DNA of 64,000 nt from Sphingomonas sp. 7/4-4 (GCF_027941955.1 NZ_CP115960.1:1426001-1490000), one strand, 5' to 3'; shown: positions 39,388-49,509, counted from the first letter of the stretch. Notes: generated from the letters alone by a model not told the origin. Numbers and translations: made by a program.

Positions 39388-40491
39388 ATGCGCCGGCTCT
39401 GGGCCATGATCGTCAAGGAGATGTGGGCGGTGCTGCGCGATCCCAAGTCGCGCATCGTGCTGTTCGTACCGCCGTTGATGCAGCTGTTCATCTTCACCTT
39501 CGCGACCACGCTCGACGTCAAGAATGTCGACGTCGCGATCCTTGACCGCAGTTTGGGCGTGCATTCGGCCGAGATCGTCAGCCGGATCGCGGGCAGCCCC
39601 AATTTCCGCGAGATCGTGCCGCTCCGGAGCCCGCATGAGCTGCGCGACGCGATCGACAACCAGAAGGTGATCGCCGCTTTGGTGATCGACGAGGATTTCG
39701 ACCGCCGCATCGCCGCGGGCAAGCCGGCGGTGGTCGGGGTGGTGCTCGACGGGCGGCGGTCGAACGCGGCACAGATCGTCAACGGCTACCTCACCCAGAT
39801 CGTCGCGGGCGTCGGCGCCGACACGGTGACGCGGCCGGGCCCGCAGGCGCCGCCGGGGAGCGTGGTCACCAACTGGTACAATCCGTCGCTCGACTATATC
39901 TGGTTCACGCTCCCCTCGCTGGTCGCGATCATCACTTCGGTCGCCGGCCTCGCCATCACGTCGCAATCGGTGGCGCGCGAACGCGAGCTGGGGACCTTCG
40001 ACCAGTTGATGGTCTCGCCGCTGCGGGTCCACGAGATCCTGATCGGCAAGATGGTCCCGCCCTTCATCATCGGGATGATCAACGGCAGCCTCTATCTGAT
40101 CATCGCGCCCCTCGTGTTCGGAGTGCCGTTCACCGGATCGCTTTTGCTCTTCTTCCTCAGTCTAGCCATGTACATGCTCGCGCTGATCGGCCTCGGCATG
40201 CTCGTCTCGGCGATCGCGAAGACGCAGCAACAAGCCTTTCTCGGCGTGTTCCTCATCACCACGCCGCTGATCCTGCTCTCGGGCTATGCCAGCCCGATCG
40301 ACAACATGCCCGATTGGCTGCAGGTCGTGACCTGGCTCGATCCCGCCCGCTATTTCCTCGTCATCGTCCAGGGACTGTTCCTCAAGGCGATGCCGGCCGC
40401 CGCCGTGTTCCACCAGCTCTGGCCGCTCGCGCTGATCGCCTGCGCGACGCTCTCCGCATCGGCCTGGCTGTTCCGCGCGCGCATGGAGTGA
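39388..40491 (+). CDS. ybhR: ABC-2 type permease (YbhR-like)
   Basis: The 367-residue paralogue of the preceding permease begins MRRLWAMIVKEMWAVLRDPKSRIVLFVPPLMQLFIF. It carries the ABC-2 motif ITSQSVARERELGTFDQLMVSPLR before the C-terminal membrane bundle. With YbhS and YbhF it would make a complete inner-membrane exporter. E. coli YbhFSR has been linked to export of cations and some drugs; the substrate here is unknown. The frame is intact, abuts ybhS, and is followed after five bases by an outer membrane factor gene. Confidence 0.88.
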   Translation: MRRLWAMIVKEMWAVLRDPKSRIVLFVPPLMQLFIFTFATTLDVKNVDVAILDRSLGVHSAEIVSRIAGSPNFREIVPLRSPHELRDAIDNQKVIAALVIDEDFDRRIAAGKPAVVGVVLDGRRSNAAQIVNGYLTQIVAGVGADTVTRPGPQAPPGSVVTNWYNPSLDYIWFTLPSLVAIITSVAGLAITSQSVARERELGTFDQLMVSPLRVHEILIGKMVPPFIIGMINGSLYLIIAPLVFGVPFTGSLLLFFLSLAMYMLALIGLGMLVSAIAKTQQQAFLGVFLITTPLILLSGYASPIDNMPDWLQVVTWLDPARYFLVIVQGLFLKAMPAAAVFHQLWPLALIACATLSASAWLFRARME

Positions 40492-40496
40492 CCGCG

Positions 40497-41887
40497 ATGC
40501 CTCGCCTGCCCTTGCTCATCCTGTTCGCCGTCGCTGGCTGCACCGTCGGTCCGGATTACCAGCGCCCCGCGCCGACCGCGGCGAGTCAGGCGTCGTGGCT
40601 CGAACCCGGTACGCCCGGCGCAGTCGACCTCGCCTGGTGGGACAGCTTCGGCGATCCGCAGCTCTCGGCGCTGGTGAACCGTGCGCTGGCGAGCGCACCC
40701 GATCTCAAGGAGGCCGAAGCGCGCCTCGCCGAAGCGCGCGCGAACCGCGATGCCGTGGCGGGCGGCCGTCTGCCGAGCGTGCAGGCGACCGGCTCGGCCA
40801 CCGAGAACCGGTTGAGCGAGAACGGCCAGCTCCCGATCGGCAACATCCCGGAGTCGACCGCGAGTTCCGGCTCTTCGACCTCGGTTTCGACGCGAGCTGG
40901 GAACTCGATTTCTGGGGCCGGCGCACCCGCCAGACCGAGGCGGCGAACGCGCGCGCAGACGCGGCGCTCTCCGGCCAGCGCGACGTGATGCTGACGCTGA
41001 TCGGCGAAGTCGCGCGGAGCTATTTCGATCTGCGTGCAGCACAGGCGGATGCCGCCACTGCGCGGGCACTCGCCGCCTCCGACACCGAGCTGGCCCGCCT
41101 CACGCAGTTGCGCTTCAACGCCGGGGAAGCGTCGCGGCTCGAACTGGAACGCGCCGAAAGCGCCGCCCGCACCAGCGCGGCCACCGTTCCCGATGCGGAG
41201 GCGCGGGCAGCAGCGGGGGCGTACCGGATCGCGGCGCTGATCGGCGCGGCGCCCGAGGAAGTCGCGCCGGAGCTGCGCAAGACAGCCCCTGCCCGCCAGC
41301 CCCGATCGCATCCTCGTCGGCATCCGCTCCGAACTGCTCGAACGCCGCCCCGACATCCGCCGCGCCGAGCGCGAGCTTGCCGCGGCCACCGCCGATATCG
41401 GCGTCGCCACTGCCGATCTGTTCCCGCGCTTCAGCCTGTTCGGCAGCATCGGCCAGCAGGCGCGCACCCCGGGCGACCTCTTCTCGGGCGACAGCACCCG
41501 GCTGCAGATCGGCCCGAGCTTCTCCTGGCCGATCTTTTCGGGCGGCACGATCCGCGCCCAGATCCGCGCCGCCGATGCGCGGGCGCAAGGCGCCGCCGCG
41601 CGCTACGAAAAGGCCGTGCTCGGCGCGCTTTCGGACAGCGAGGCGGCGATCAACCGCTTCCTCAATGCGCGCACCGCAGAGACGCAGGCGAGCGCCGCGC
41701 TGGAGCGCGAGCGTTCCGCTTTTGCACTAGCCGAGAAGCGTGCAACCAGCGGCGAGGACGACCGGCTGACCTTGCTCCGCGCGCGGGAATCGCTGCTGGC
41801 GGCCGAACGTCGGGCGGATCAGGCAAAGGCCGCCAAGGGCCAGGCGGCCGTGGCACTCTACAAGTCGTTGGGTGGGGGTGGCGGTAA
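40497..41887 (+). CDS. outer membrane factor lipoprotein of the ABC exporter, frame-broken
   Basis: This OprM/NodT-type channel has lipobox VAGC (Cys15) and the opening TVGPDYQRPAPT. Three frame breaks are seen. Near 40865 the text continues with FDASWELDFWGRRTRQ. Near 41288 it continues with LPASPDRILVGIRSELLERRPDIRRAERELAAATADIGVATADLFP. Near 41876 a G run is short by one, and restoring it gives the family ending YKSLGGGWR and the TAA at 41885. Intact length is about 460 residues. E. coli ybhGFSR lacks its own channel gene, so this operon is more self-contained. Confidence 0.82.
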
Positions 41888-41905
41888 CCGTCGCCAGAAA
41901 TCGCC

Positions 41906-42637
41906 TTACGGCATCAACCGTTTCCGCCCCTGCGACAAATGCCAGCGCATCGCCAGCGCGGCGCCGTCGGCATCCTGCGCGCGGATCGCCTCGACGACCA
42001 TCTCATGCTCGGTGATCATCGCGCCGATCGCCTCGGGCGGCCGATCGCGCGAGATATCCACGCCGGCGCGAAGGATCCGGTAGATGCCCTCTTCGAGGTG
42101 ATCGAACGCCGCGACGAAAGCCGGGTTCGCGGTTGCCTCGAAGATCGAGCGATGCAGCACCCAATCCTCTTCATGCGCCGGACCGTTGGAAAGCAACGCG
42201 GCGCGGAGCCGTTCCATCGCCGCCTGGATCGTCTCCATCTGCTCGGGCGAACGCCGCATCGCCGCCAGCCGGCACGCCTCCGCCTCGAGCACGAAGCGCA
42301 CCTCATAGGTACCGAGCGTCGCCGACAGTTCGGCCATCGGCATGTGCGCGCCCAGCCGTTCGGAGGGGCGCCGCATGACATAGGACCCGGCGCCGCGACG
42401 CGATTCGGTGATGCCGTCGGCTGCCAGCCGGACCAGCGCCTCGCGCACCACAGTGCGCGACATGCCGAACATCTCCGCTAGCCGCGGCTCGGACGGCAGC
42501 CGGTCGCCGATCTGGAGATCGCCGCCGTTGATGATCTCGACGATCTGCGAATAAGCGCGGTCGGCAAGCCGCCCTTCGCCCGCTTGTGCAATTCCCTGTG
42601 CCAATCCGCGCCCCTTCCCCTGATGCGAACTAGCCAT
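41906..42637 (-). CDS. GntR-family regulator, FadR/FCD subfamily
   Basis: The 243-residue protein has a GntR winged helix (RAYSQIVEIINGGDLQIGDRLPSEPRLAEMFGMSRTVVREALVRLAADG) and a C-terminal FCD domain. FCD metal-type residues are seen in DWVLHRSIFEATANPAF and ITEHEMVVEAI. FCD regulators sense organic acids, sugar acids or fatty acyl compounds. It diverges from a small unknown gene and converges with the exporter operon, and no catabolic genes of FCD type are adjacent. Two similar inverted motifs in the divergent gap may be its operators. Confidence 0.82.
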   Translation of the reverse strand: MASSHQGKGRGLAQGIAQAGEGRLADRAYSQIVEIINGGDLQIGDRLPSEPRLAEMFGMSRTVVREALVRLAADGITESRRGAGSYVMRRPSERLGAHMPMAELSATLGTYEVRFVLEAEACRLAAMRRSPEQMETIQAAMERLRAALLSNGPAHEEDWVLHRSIFEATANPAFVAAFDHLEEGIYRILRAGVDISRDRPPEAIGAMITEHEMVVEAIRAQDADGAALAMRWHLSQGRKRLMP

Positions 42638-42671
42638 AACCCAGCCGCCTTGCCAAGCCTGTGTCGGACAA

Positions 42672-42759
42672 ATTGGTTAGACAAGTCGGTCGAATTTCGC
42701 GTCCATTGTCCATTGACCTACCGATTTGGGGCGGCATACTCCAAACCTGTCCAACCGAT
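42672..42759. promoter_or_regulatory. pair of inverted 14-base motifs, candidate GntR sites
   Basis: ATTGGTTAGACAAG at 42672-42685 (plus) and ATCGGTTGGACAGG at 42759-42746 (minus) match at 11 of 14 positions and face each other, 60 bases apart. They lie in the gap between the FCD regulator and the divergent 85-residue gene. Position and duplication suggest operators; which promoter they control is unknown. Confidence 0.5.
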
Positions 42760-42825
42760 TCATGGACTCGGCCATAAGAGCCGCGGGGATCGGCAAGGAT
42801 CAGGGACGGAAACCTGGGAGGGGTT

Positions 42826-43083
42826 ATGGACACGATCTGCAGCGCTGCTGCCGTGAATCTGCCGCCGATGAACGCCTTTGCCGAAGTCTATGTACACCGG
42901 CCTTCGGCACGCGGCGGGCCCGTGACGGCGCTGTTCGGCCCGTTCGGCGACTGTGCCTTCGTATTGGTCCGCCAGGGCGGCTATGGCGATGCCGAATGCT
43001 GGATCGAAAGCGCGACCGGCCGGGTCTCCTATGCCGATTTGCTCGCGGCCGACCGCGCCGGACTGATCCAGCGCGCGACCTGA
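42826..43083 (+). CDS. small protein of unknown function
   Basis: The 85-residue protein (MDTICSAAAVNLPPMNAFAEVYVHRP...) has no signal, membrane segment or known domain. It looks like a compact alpha/beta fold (CAFVLVRQGGYGDAECWIESATGRVSYADLL). GGGAGGGG lies just before the ATG, a strong ribosome binding site. It ends two bases before the convergent nagE stop and diverges from the FCD regulator, which may control it. Function is not recognised. Confidence 0.6.
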   Translation: MDTICSAAAVNLPPMNAFAEVYVHRPSARGGPVTALFGPFGDCAFVLVRQGGYGDAECWIESATGRVSYADLLAADRAGLIQRAT

Positions 43084-43084
43084 G

Positions 43085-44780
43085 CTAGGTTGCCGGCTGA
43101 AGCGCCGCCGCAAGCCGCGCGGTGCCGTCGCCGGCGATCAGGTGCACTGGCCGGGCAGCGTCGGCCGGAATCACGATTCCGAGAATGCCGCCGCGCCTGA
43201 GCGACGCTTCGTCGAGCTTCGCCGGATCGTTCAAATCCACCAGCAGACGCGTTCCGCGCGCGCGCACCGAGCGCACGTTTCCGGCGCCCAATGCTTTGAC
43301 GATCGCCGCGACATCGAGCTGCGGAACACTTGGCGGTACGACGGGTCCGGAAGCGATCGCCTGGCGCACTTCGCCCGCAATCTGATCGGCGACGGGACCG
43401 AACACCACTTGCAGCCCGCCATTATCGAGCTTGAGCACGCCGCGCGCGCCGAGCGCCTTGAGCCCCCCTCGTTCACTGCCGCGAAGTCCGCCACCACCAG
43501 CCGCAATCGGGTGGTACATGCGTCGACGCTGCGGACATTGGCAGCGCCGCCGAGTGCCGCGAGCACTGCGGGTCCGCGTGCGCCCGGTGCACCCTGCGCC
43601 GCCACCGGCATCGCTTCGTCTTCCCGGCCGAGAGTCTTCAAATTCCAGCGCCGGATGCACCAGCTGAACGTGGCGTAGTAGATCCAGAAATACACAGCGC
43701 CGACCGGCAACAGCAGCAATGGCTTCGTGGCGAGGCCGAAGTTGAGCACATAGTCGATCATGCCGGCCGAGAAGCCGAAGCCCAACCTCACGCCCAGCGC
43801 GTCCATCACTACCATCGCGATGCCGGTGAGCACCGCGTGGACGACGAAGAGCACCGGCGCGAGGAAGATGAAGGTGAATTCGATCGGCTCGGTGACGCCG
43901 GTGAGGAAGGATGTGAGCGCGAGGCTGAGCAGCAGGCCGCCGACCGCCTTGCGCCGCTCCGGCAGCGCGTTGCGATACATCGCGAGGCACGCCGCGGGCA
44001 GGCCGAACATCATCACCGGGAAGAAGCCCGACATGAACGCGCCCGCGCTCGGGTCGCCGGCGAAGAAGCGCTTGATGTCGCCGGTCGCACCGTTGAAGTC
44101 GCCGAGCAGGAACCACGGGATGTTATTGAGGATATGGTGGAGGCCGGTGATCAACAGCAGCCGGTTGAGCAGGCCGTAGAGAAACAGCCCGATCGGCCCT
44201 GCGCCGAGCACCCAGCGGCTGAGCGTGTCGACACCCACTTCGAACCACGGGAAGCCGATGCCGAACAGCGCCGCACCGAGCAATCCGGCGAGCCCGGCGA
44301 CGATCGGCACGAAGCGGCGCCCCGCGAAGAAAGCGAGATAATCGGGCAGCTTGATGTTCGAGAAGCGGTTATAGAGCACCCCCGCGGTGATTCCGGCGAG
44401 GATACCGGCCGCGACGCTGAGCTTGCCGATCTCCTTGGCGCGCCACGCAGCCTGCTCGATCGCAGGCGCCGAGGCGATGTCGGGCGGGAGATGCAGCAGC
44501 ACCTTGGCACCCTCGACCGCGACCAGATAGGCGACCACGCCGGCGAGCGAGGCGGCGCCGTGATTCTCGCGCGCGAGACCGACCGCGACACCCGCCGCGA
44601 ACAACAGGCCGAGATTGGAAAAGATCGCCTCACCCGCCGCAGCGACGAACGGAATGCCGAGCATGTCGGCCTGGCCGAGCCGCAGCAAAGCGCAGCAATC
44701 GGCAGCACTGCGATCGGCAGCATCAGCGCGCGGCCGAGCGGCTGCGCCTTGGCGAGAAGGGTTGCGGGTCGAAAGCTCAT
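43085..44780 (-). CDS. nagE: N-acetylglucosamine PTS permease IIC-IIB, frame-broken
   Basis: The N-terminal ~380 residues are the glucose-family IIC membrane domain (LGRALMLPIAVLPIAAL, then LGQADMLGIPFVAAAGEAIFSNLGLLFA, FSAGMIDYVLNFG). A IIB domain follows with the phosphorylatable Cys in VRSVDACTTRLRLVV. A second IIB-like stretch (AIVKALGAGNVRSVRARGTRLLVDL) lacks that Cys. Frames break near 44690 and near 43466 (G run). The ATG at 44780 overlaps the nagF stop as ATGA. NagE imports GlcNAc and phosphorylates it to GlcNAc-6-phosphate with phosphate from the fused IIA-HPr-EI protein. Specificity for GlcNAc is inferred from the neighbouring nag genes. Confidence 0.86.
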
Positions 44781-47236
44781 GCCAATGCCTCGCGGGCGAG
44801 CGCGCGGACCTCGGCAGGAGAAACGGCATCACACGCCTTCTCCGCCAAAGCCACGCACGCGTTCATGTCGAGTCTGCGGACGACCGCCTTGATCCCTGGA
44901 ATGGTGGCCGGAGTCGCCGAGAGTTCGGTGATGCCGAGCCCGATCAGGATAGGCGCAGCCAGCGGATCGGACGCGAGGCCGCCGCACATACCGGCCCAGC
45001 GCCCGGCCTCCTTCGCGCCTCGCCCCACTTCGCGGACCAGCCGGAGCACGGCGGGGTGCATCGCGTCGATCCGCTGCGACACTGCGGCGTTCCCGCGATC
45101 GGCGGCGAGCGTGTATTGGGTCAGGTCGTTGGTCCCGATCGAGAGGAAGTCGGCCTCGCGCGCGATCTGCCCGGCGAGCATCGCCGCGGCGGGAGTTTCG
45201 ATCATCACGCCGAGCTGCACCGGTTCAGCAATGCCGAGTTCGGTCTGAACCTCGGCGAGCAGCGCACGGACGGGGCGATAGTCCCCCAGATCGGCGACCA
45301 TCGGCAGCATGATCCGGCACTGGCCGGCAGGCACGCCGCGCAGGATCGCGCGGAGCTGGAGCCGCATCAGGTCCGGGCGGGCCAGGCTGAGCCGCACGCC
45401 GCGCAGCCCGAGCGCCGGATTCTCCTCGCCGCCCATCGGTAGATAGGGCACCGGCTTGTCGCCGCCGATGTCGAGCGTGCGGACGATCAGCGGGCGGTCG
45501 CCCAGGGTGGCGGCGATCCGCGAATACGTCTCGCGCTGCTCTTCCTCGTCGGGCGCGGTCTCGCGCTCGAGGAACAGGAACTCGGTGCGCAGCAATCCGC
45601 ACCCCTCGGCCCCGGCGGCGACCGCGGCGGCAGCGTCGGTGACCGAGCCGAGATTGGCGAAGATCTCGATGCGGGTGCCATCGGCCATGCGGCACGGCTC
45701 GTGCGCCTCGGCCGCCTCACGGGCGCGGCGCTCGCGGGTGGCGAACAGGCGCTCGCTGGCTTCCGACAGCGCATCGGGGCTCGGATCGGTGACGATCGAG
45801 GCGACATCGGCGTCGAGGATCACTGGCGTGCCGTCGGCGATCGCCAGCACGCCTTCGCCCGCGGCGACCAGCATCGGGATCCCGGCCGAGGCGGCAAGGA
45901 TCGCGACGTGCGAAGTCGGCCCGCCCGCCGCCGTGCAGATGCCGGCAAGGTTGGCGGTATCGAGCGCGAGGAATTGCGACGGCAGCAGGTCGTCGGCGAT
46001 CAGGATCGTGCCGGGGCGCAGGGTGGGTGTGCCGGCGCCGGACGTGCCGAGCAATACGGCCACCACCTGGCGCTCGAGGTCCTTGAGGTCGGCGACACGC
46101 TCCATCAGCAGCGCATCCCCGGTGGCGCGGATCGCGTCGGATGCCTGCGCGGTGGCGGCACGCCATGCATAAGCGGCGCTGCGGCCTGCGGCGATCTCGG
46201 CCTCGGCGGTGCGCAGCAATTCGGGATCGGCGAGCAGCGCGCGATGCGCCTCGGCGATCTCCGCGGCGGTGCCGCGCGCTCCGGCGAGGGTGTCGGCGAT
46301 TTCGGCGAGCGCCTGGTCCAGCGTCGTGCGCTCGACGGCAATGCCGGCGCCGTCTTCCGGTACGTCCTGGTCGGCGGCGCGCAGTTGCAGCGCTTGTCCG
46401 ATCGCCAGCCCGGGCGATGCACAGACCGGCCCTTGCGAACGCATGAGGGGCGCGGCTGGCGCATGCGAATGCTCCTCGCCCAGCCCCGACAGGATCAGCT
46501 CTGCCACTGCGTCGACCGCGGCGCGCGCGTCTGCACCGACGCCGGCGACCTGCACCTTGCTGCCTGAAGTCACGCCCAGCCCAAGCAACGCCACCGTGCT
46601 CCGCGCATTGGCGCTTTTGTTGCCGGCGACCAGCGCGACCTCGGCGACGAAGGGCCGCAGCGCCGCCGCGATCCGCGCGGCCGGACGAGCGTGGATGCCG
46701 TGTGCAGCATCGACGGTCACTTCGCGCTCGAAACGTTCCTCGACTGCGGCGCTGCGGACCGCCTCGCGGACTTGCTTGCCAACAATGCGCGCGACCGGGG
46801 CCCCGGCCTCCACGAACCGGCCTGTCGCTTCGAGCGTCAGGACATAGCCGTCACTGGCGAGGACCACGGGCGTGATCAGCGCCTTGGCGCCTTCCGCGAC
46901 GGCGTCGAGATCGAATTCGATCAGCGGGTCGCCCGCGGCTACGCGCTGCCCGGCCACCACCTTTGCCGTGAAGCCCTTACCGCCGAGTGCGACAGTTTCG
47001 AGGCCGATATGCAGCAGCAGCTCGGCGCCGTTCTCGAGCCGCAGCGTAACGGCATGCGCGGTATCCGGGACCGATAGGACCTCGCCCGCCGCCGGTGCGC
47101 GCAACACGCCCTCGACCGGATCGATCGCGAAGCCGTCGCCCATCATCCGCTCGGCGAAGACGGCGTCGGGCACTGCTTCGAGCGGCGCGAACCAGCCGGC
47201 GAAGGGGGCTACGAGTGTGATAGTATCGGCGTTCAT
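44777..47236 (-). CDS. nagF: fused PTS IIA-HPr-enzyme I protein
   Basis: One 819-residue protein carries the whole soluble phosphorelay. The IIA(Glc-type) domain (residues 1-150) has the active His76 in LLLHIGLE. HPr (about 170-255) has its His in DAAHGIHARPAA. Enzyme I follows, with the phosphorylated His in GGPTSHVAILA, the PEP-binding GLLRTEFLF, and the C-terminal IGTNDLTQYTLAADR and GMCGGLASD (Cys). It takes phosphate from phosphoenolpyruvate and hands it to NagE. The true start is ATG 47236, six bases after the hexosaminidase stop; an upstream open frame is shadow of that gene. The frame is intact. Gene fusion makes the locus independent of a general PTS. Confidence 0.92.
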   Translation of the reverse strand: MNADTITLVAPFAGWFAPLEAVPDAVFAERMMGDGFAIDPVEGVLRAPAAGEVLSVPDTAHAVTLRLENGAELLLHIGLETVALGGKGFTAKVVAGQRVAAGDPLIEFDLDAVAEGAKALITPVVLASDGYVLTLEATGRFVEAGAPVARIVGKQVREAVRSAAVEERFEREVTVDAAHGIHARPAARIAAALRPFVAEVALVAGNKSANARSTVALLGLGVTSGSKVQVAGVGADARAAVDAVAELILSGLGEEHSHAPAAPLMRSQGPVCASPGLAIGQALQLRAADQDVPEDGAGIAVERTTLDQALAEIADTLAGARGTAAEIAEAHRALLADPELLRTAEAEIAAGRSAAYAWRAATAQASDAIRATGDALLMERVADLKDLERQVVAVLLGTSGAGTPTLRPGTILIADDLLPSQFLALDTANLAGICTAAGGPTSHVAILAASAGIPMLVAAGEGVLAIADGTPVILDADVASIVTDPSPDALSEASERLFATRERRAREAAEAHEPCRMADGTRIEIFANLGSVTDAAAAVAAGAEGCGLLRTEFLFLERETAPDEEEQRETYSRIAATLGDRPLIVRTLDIGGDKPVPYLPMGGEENPALGLRGVRLSLARPDLMRLQLRAILRGVPAGQCRIMLPMVADLGDYRPVRALLAEVQTELGIAEPVQLGVMIETPAAAMLAGQIAREADFLSIGTNDLTQYTLAADRGNAAVSQRIDAMHPAVLRLVREVGRGAKEAGRWAGMCGGLASDPLAAPILIGLGITELSATPATIPGIKAVVRRLDMNACVALAEKACDAVSPAEVRALAREALA

Positions 47237-47241
47237 ATTAC

Positions 47242-49509
47242 TCACGGGACCAACTCGACGGCGTCGATCGCCCAGAGCGGATCGACGCCCTTGGCGGTGT
47301 AGGTGATGCACAGAGTTCCAGTCCCGGCGCGCGGCGCGAGCGGGGCGACCAGCCGGGTCAACCCCGGATTGCCAGTGGCCGATGCAAGTGGGAGTACCGC
47401 GATGCGCGGGCCCTCGCATTTGTCCGCATATACCACGAATTCGCCTTCGGGCGTCGCCGGCGGCTGGAACTTGATGCCATCGCGATCCTTGCCGACCTGG
47501 AAGTTGAACGGGATCTGCCCGACGGTGATCGCGATCTGCTTCGCGTCGCCGACCGGTGCCTTGTCCCACAGCCAGCACGGATTGAAGATATCGCTGACGA
47601 AGACCGCGCGCTTGCCCGTCGCCGGATAATCGTCCTCGAGCGCGAGCACGACGCGGTTGGTGCAGGTCTTCAGCGCCTCGTCGCTGCGCCAGCGCACGCT
47701 TTGCTGCGTGACCTTCTGTGCGATCGCGCCGATCACGCCGCGGCCCTCATGCACGCTTTCCGCCTTTAGCTCGAACGGCAGCTTCGCCTTGAACGGGCCG
47801 GCATAGACCGGCGACTTCGCACCGATCGCGCTGCCGTCGATGGTATAGCGCATCTCCAATCCCGCCTGATTGGCGAGCGAGACGGTGACGCTGTCGCTGC
47901 CGGGCGTGTAGTCGACATCGGGTTTTACCTCGAACGCGCTGATAGCCGCGTTCAATCCCAGACCGTGCATCCGCGCCATTTGCGGGATCACCCGATCGAT
48001 GAAGCCGCCGAAATCGCTCGCGCCCTTCGCCGACCAGCCGATCTCGGCGACCGCCGAGGCCCGCGGGAAGGTCATCCACGCCGCGCGTTCCTCGGTACGC
48101 ACATGCTCGGTCCACAGATTGGCCTGAAGGCCGAGGACGTGATGCTGCTGCGCCGCGGGGATTTCCGCCGGCACCGGATCGAAGCCATAGATCGTCTTCA
48201 AGTCCATCACGTCGAGGCGGCCCGGCGGCTCGCTGTCCCCGGCGCCCTGGCGATGATCGAAATAGAGCGTCGGCGACGGGCTGAGCACTGCGTCGTGCCC
48301 CGCTTTGGCGGCAGTAATCGCGCCTTCGATGCCGCGCCACGACGTGATCGTCGCGTCAGCCGGGACTTCGCCGCCTTCGAGGATCTCGTCCCAGCCGATC
48401 AGTTTCCGCCCGCGCTTCGTCAGGTGTTCGCCGATCCGGTGCATGAACCAGGCCTGGAGCGCGGTCTCGTCCTTGATGCCGAGCGCCTTCATCCGCGCCT
48501 GGATCTCGGCCGATCCCTTCCACTGGTCCTTCACTGCCTCGTCGCCGCCGACATGGATGTACTTCGACGGGAACAAGGTGATCACTTCGTCGAGCACATT
48601 CTCGAGGAACTCGAAGGTCTTGTCGTCCACATTGTAGAGCCAGGGGAAGACGCCCCAGTCGCTCTCGGTGCCCGGCGGGATCGCCACGCCGGTGCCGAGT
48701 TCGGGATAGGCGCGGATCGCCGCGAGCGCGTGGCCGGGCATCTCGATTTCGGGGACAATCGTGATGTTACGCTGCGCAGCATAAGCGACGATGCTGCGGA
48801 TCTCATCCTGCGAGTAGAAGCCACCGACCCGCGGCAATTGCGGCGCGCCGGACGCGGTCGCCGGATGGCGCCAGCCCGAGATTTCGGTGAGCTTGGGGTA
48901 TTTCTTGATCTCGACCCGCCAGCCCTGATCGTCGACCAGATGCCAGTGCAGCGTGTTGAGCTTGTTGACCGCCATCCAGTCGATCAGCTTGCGCACATAT
49001 GCGGGCGACTGGAAATGCCGGGCGCTGTCGAGCATCAGCCCGCGCCAGCCGAACCGCGGGGCGTCCACGGCGCCGAACGCCGGAATTTCGACCGCGCCCT
49101 TTCCCGGCACCTGCGTCATCGCCTGCCACAGAGTGACGGCACCATAGAGCAACCCGGCATCGTCCCCCGCGGTGATGACAGCGCCCCGCGACGTCACCTC
49201 AAGGCGATAGCTTTCGGGCTTGCCGCTCGCGGCGCGGACGAAATGGATCGACGGCCCCGATGCCCGCGATCCGACCCCGAGCTTGAACCCGCGCGATTCC
49301 GCGATCAGTTCGGCAAGGCGCTCGGCCGCATTGCGTGCCCCGGCGTCCCCGTCCGGCGCCACCAGCGTCGTCTTCTGGCTAACCGCGAGCGCGCCCTTCC
49401 CCGCATGCAATTCGGCTGGCACCGGCAATAGCCTGGGCACCTGCGCCAGCGCAGGCGTTGCGGCCAGCACGGCACCGAGCGCCACCAGTGATCGAGCAAA
49501 GGAAATCAA
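47242..49509 (-). CDS. beta-N-acetylhexosaminidase (GH20)
   Basis: This secreted 755-residue enzyme releases GlcNAc from chitooligosaccharides. After a signal (LVALGAVLAATPALAQ) come the GH20b domain and the catalytic barrel. The barrel shows GWRGLMLDSARHF, NTLHWHLVDDQGWR, VPEIEMPGHALAAI, and the catalytic pair in HVGGDEAVKDQW (Asp-Glu); the distal YFDHRQGAGDSEPPG and LGLQANLWTEHV also match. An additional beta-sandwich region fills the last ~190 residues. TTG 49509 is preferred because GGGAG lies six bases upstream; longer starts cross a terminator. It is the first gene of a tight trio with nagF and nagE. Confidence 0.92.
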   Translation of the reverse strand: MISFARSLVALGAVLAATPALAQVPRLLPVPAELHAGKGALAVSQKTTLVAPDGDAGARNAAERLAELIAESRGFKLGVGSRASGPSIHFVRAASGKPESYRLEVTSRGAVITAGDDAGLLYGAVTLWQAMTQVPGKGAVEIPAFGAVDAPRFGWRGLMLDSARHFQSPAYVRKLIDWMAVNKLNTLHWHLVDDQGWRVEIKKYPKLTEISGWRHPATASGAPQLPRVGGFYSQDEIRSIVAYAAQRNITIVPEIEMPGHALAAIRAYPELGTGVAIPPGTESDWGVFPWLYNVDDKTFEFLENVLDEVITLFPSKYIHVGGDEAVKDQWKGSAEIQARMKALGIKDETALQAWFMHRIGEHLTKRGRKLIGWDEILEGGEVPADATITSWRGIEGAITAAKAGHDAVLSPSPTLYFDHRQGAGDSEPPGRLDVMDLKTIYGFDPVPAEIPAAQQHHVLGLQANLWTEHVRTEERAAWMTFPRASAVAEIGWSAKGASDFGGFIDRVIPQMARMHGLGLNAAISAFEVKPDVDYTPGSDSVTVSLANQAGLEMRYTIDGSAIGAKSPVYAGPFKAKLPFELKAESVHEGRGVIGAIAQKVTQQSVRWRSDEALKTCTNRVVLALEDDYPATGKRAVFVSDIFNPCWLWDKAPVGDAKQIAITVGQIPFNFQVGKDRDGIKFQPPATPEGEFVVYADKCEGPRIAVLPLASATGNPGLTRLVAPLAPRAGTGTLCITYTAKGVDPLWAIDAVELVP

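Noticed and set aside
42638..42825. A tRNA or riboswitch in the gap before the 85-residue gene
   Set aside because: No cloverleaf or known aptamer core was visible; the inverted motifs are better read as protein-binding sites.
47237..47578. An extended N-terminus for the IIA-HPr-EI fusion starting at 47578
   Set aside because: The extra stretch overlaps the hexosaminidase C-terminus in another frame and has no IIA similarity; the IIA domain begins at the ATG at 47236.
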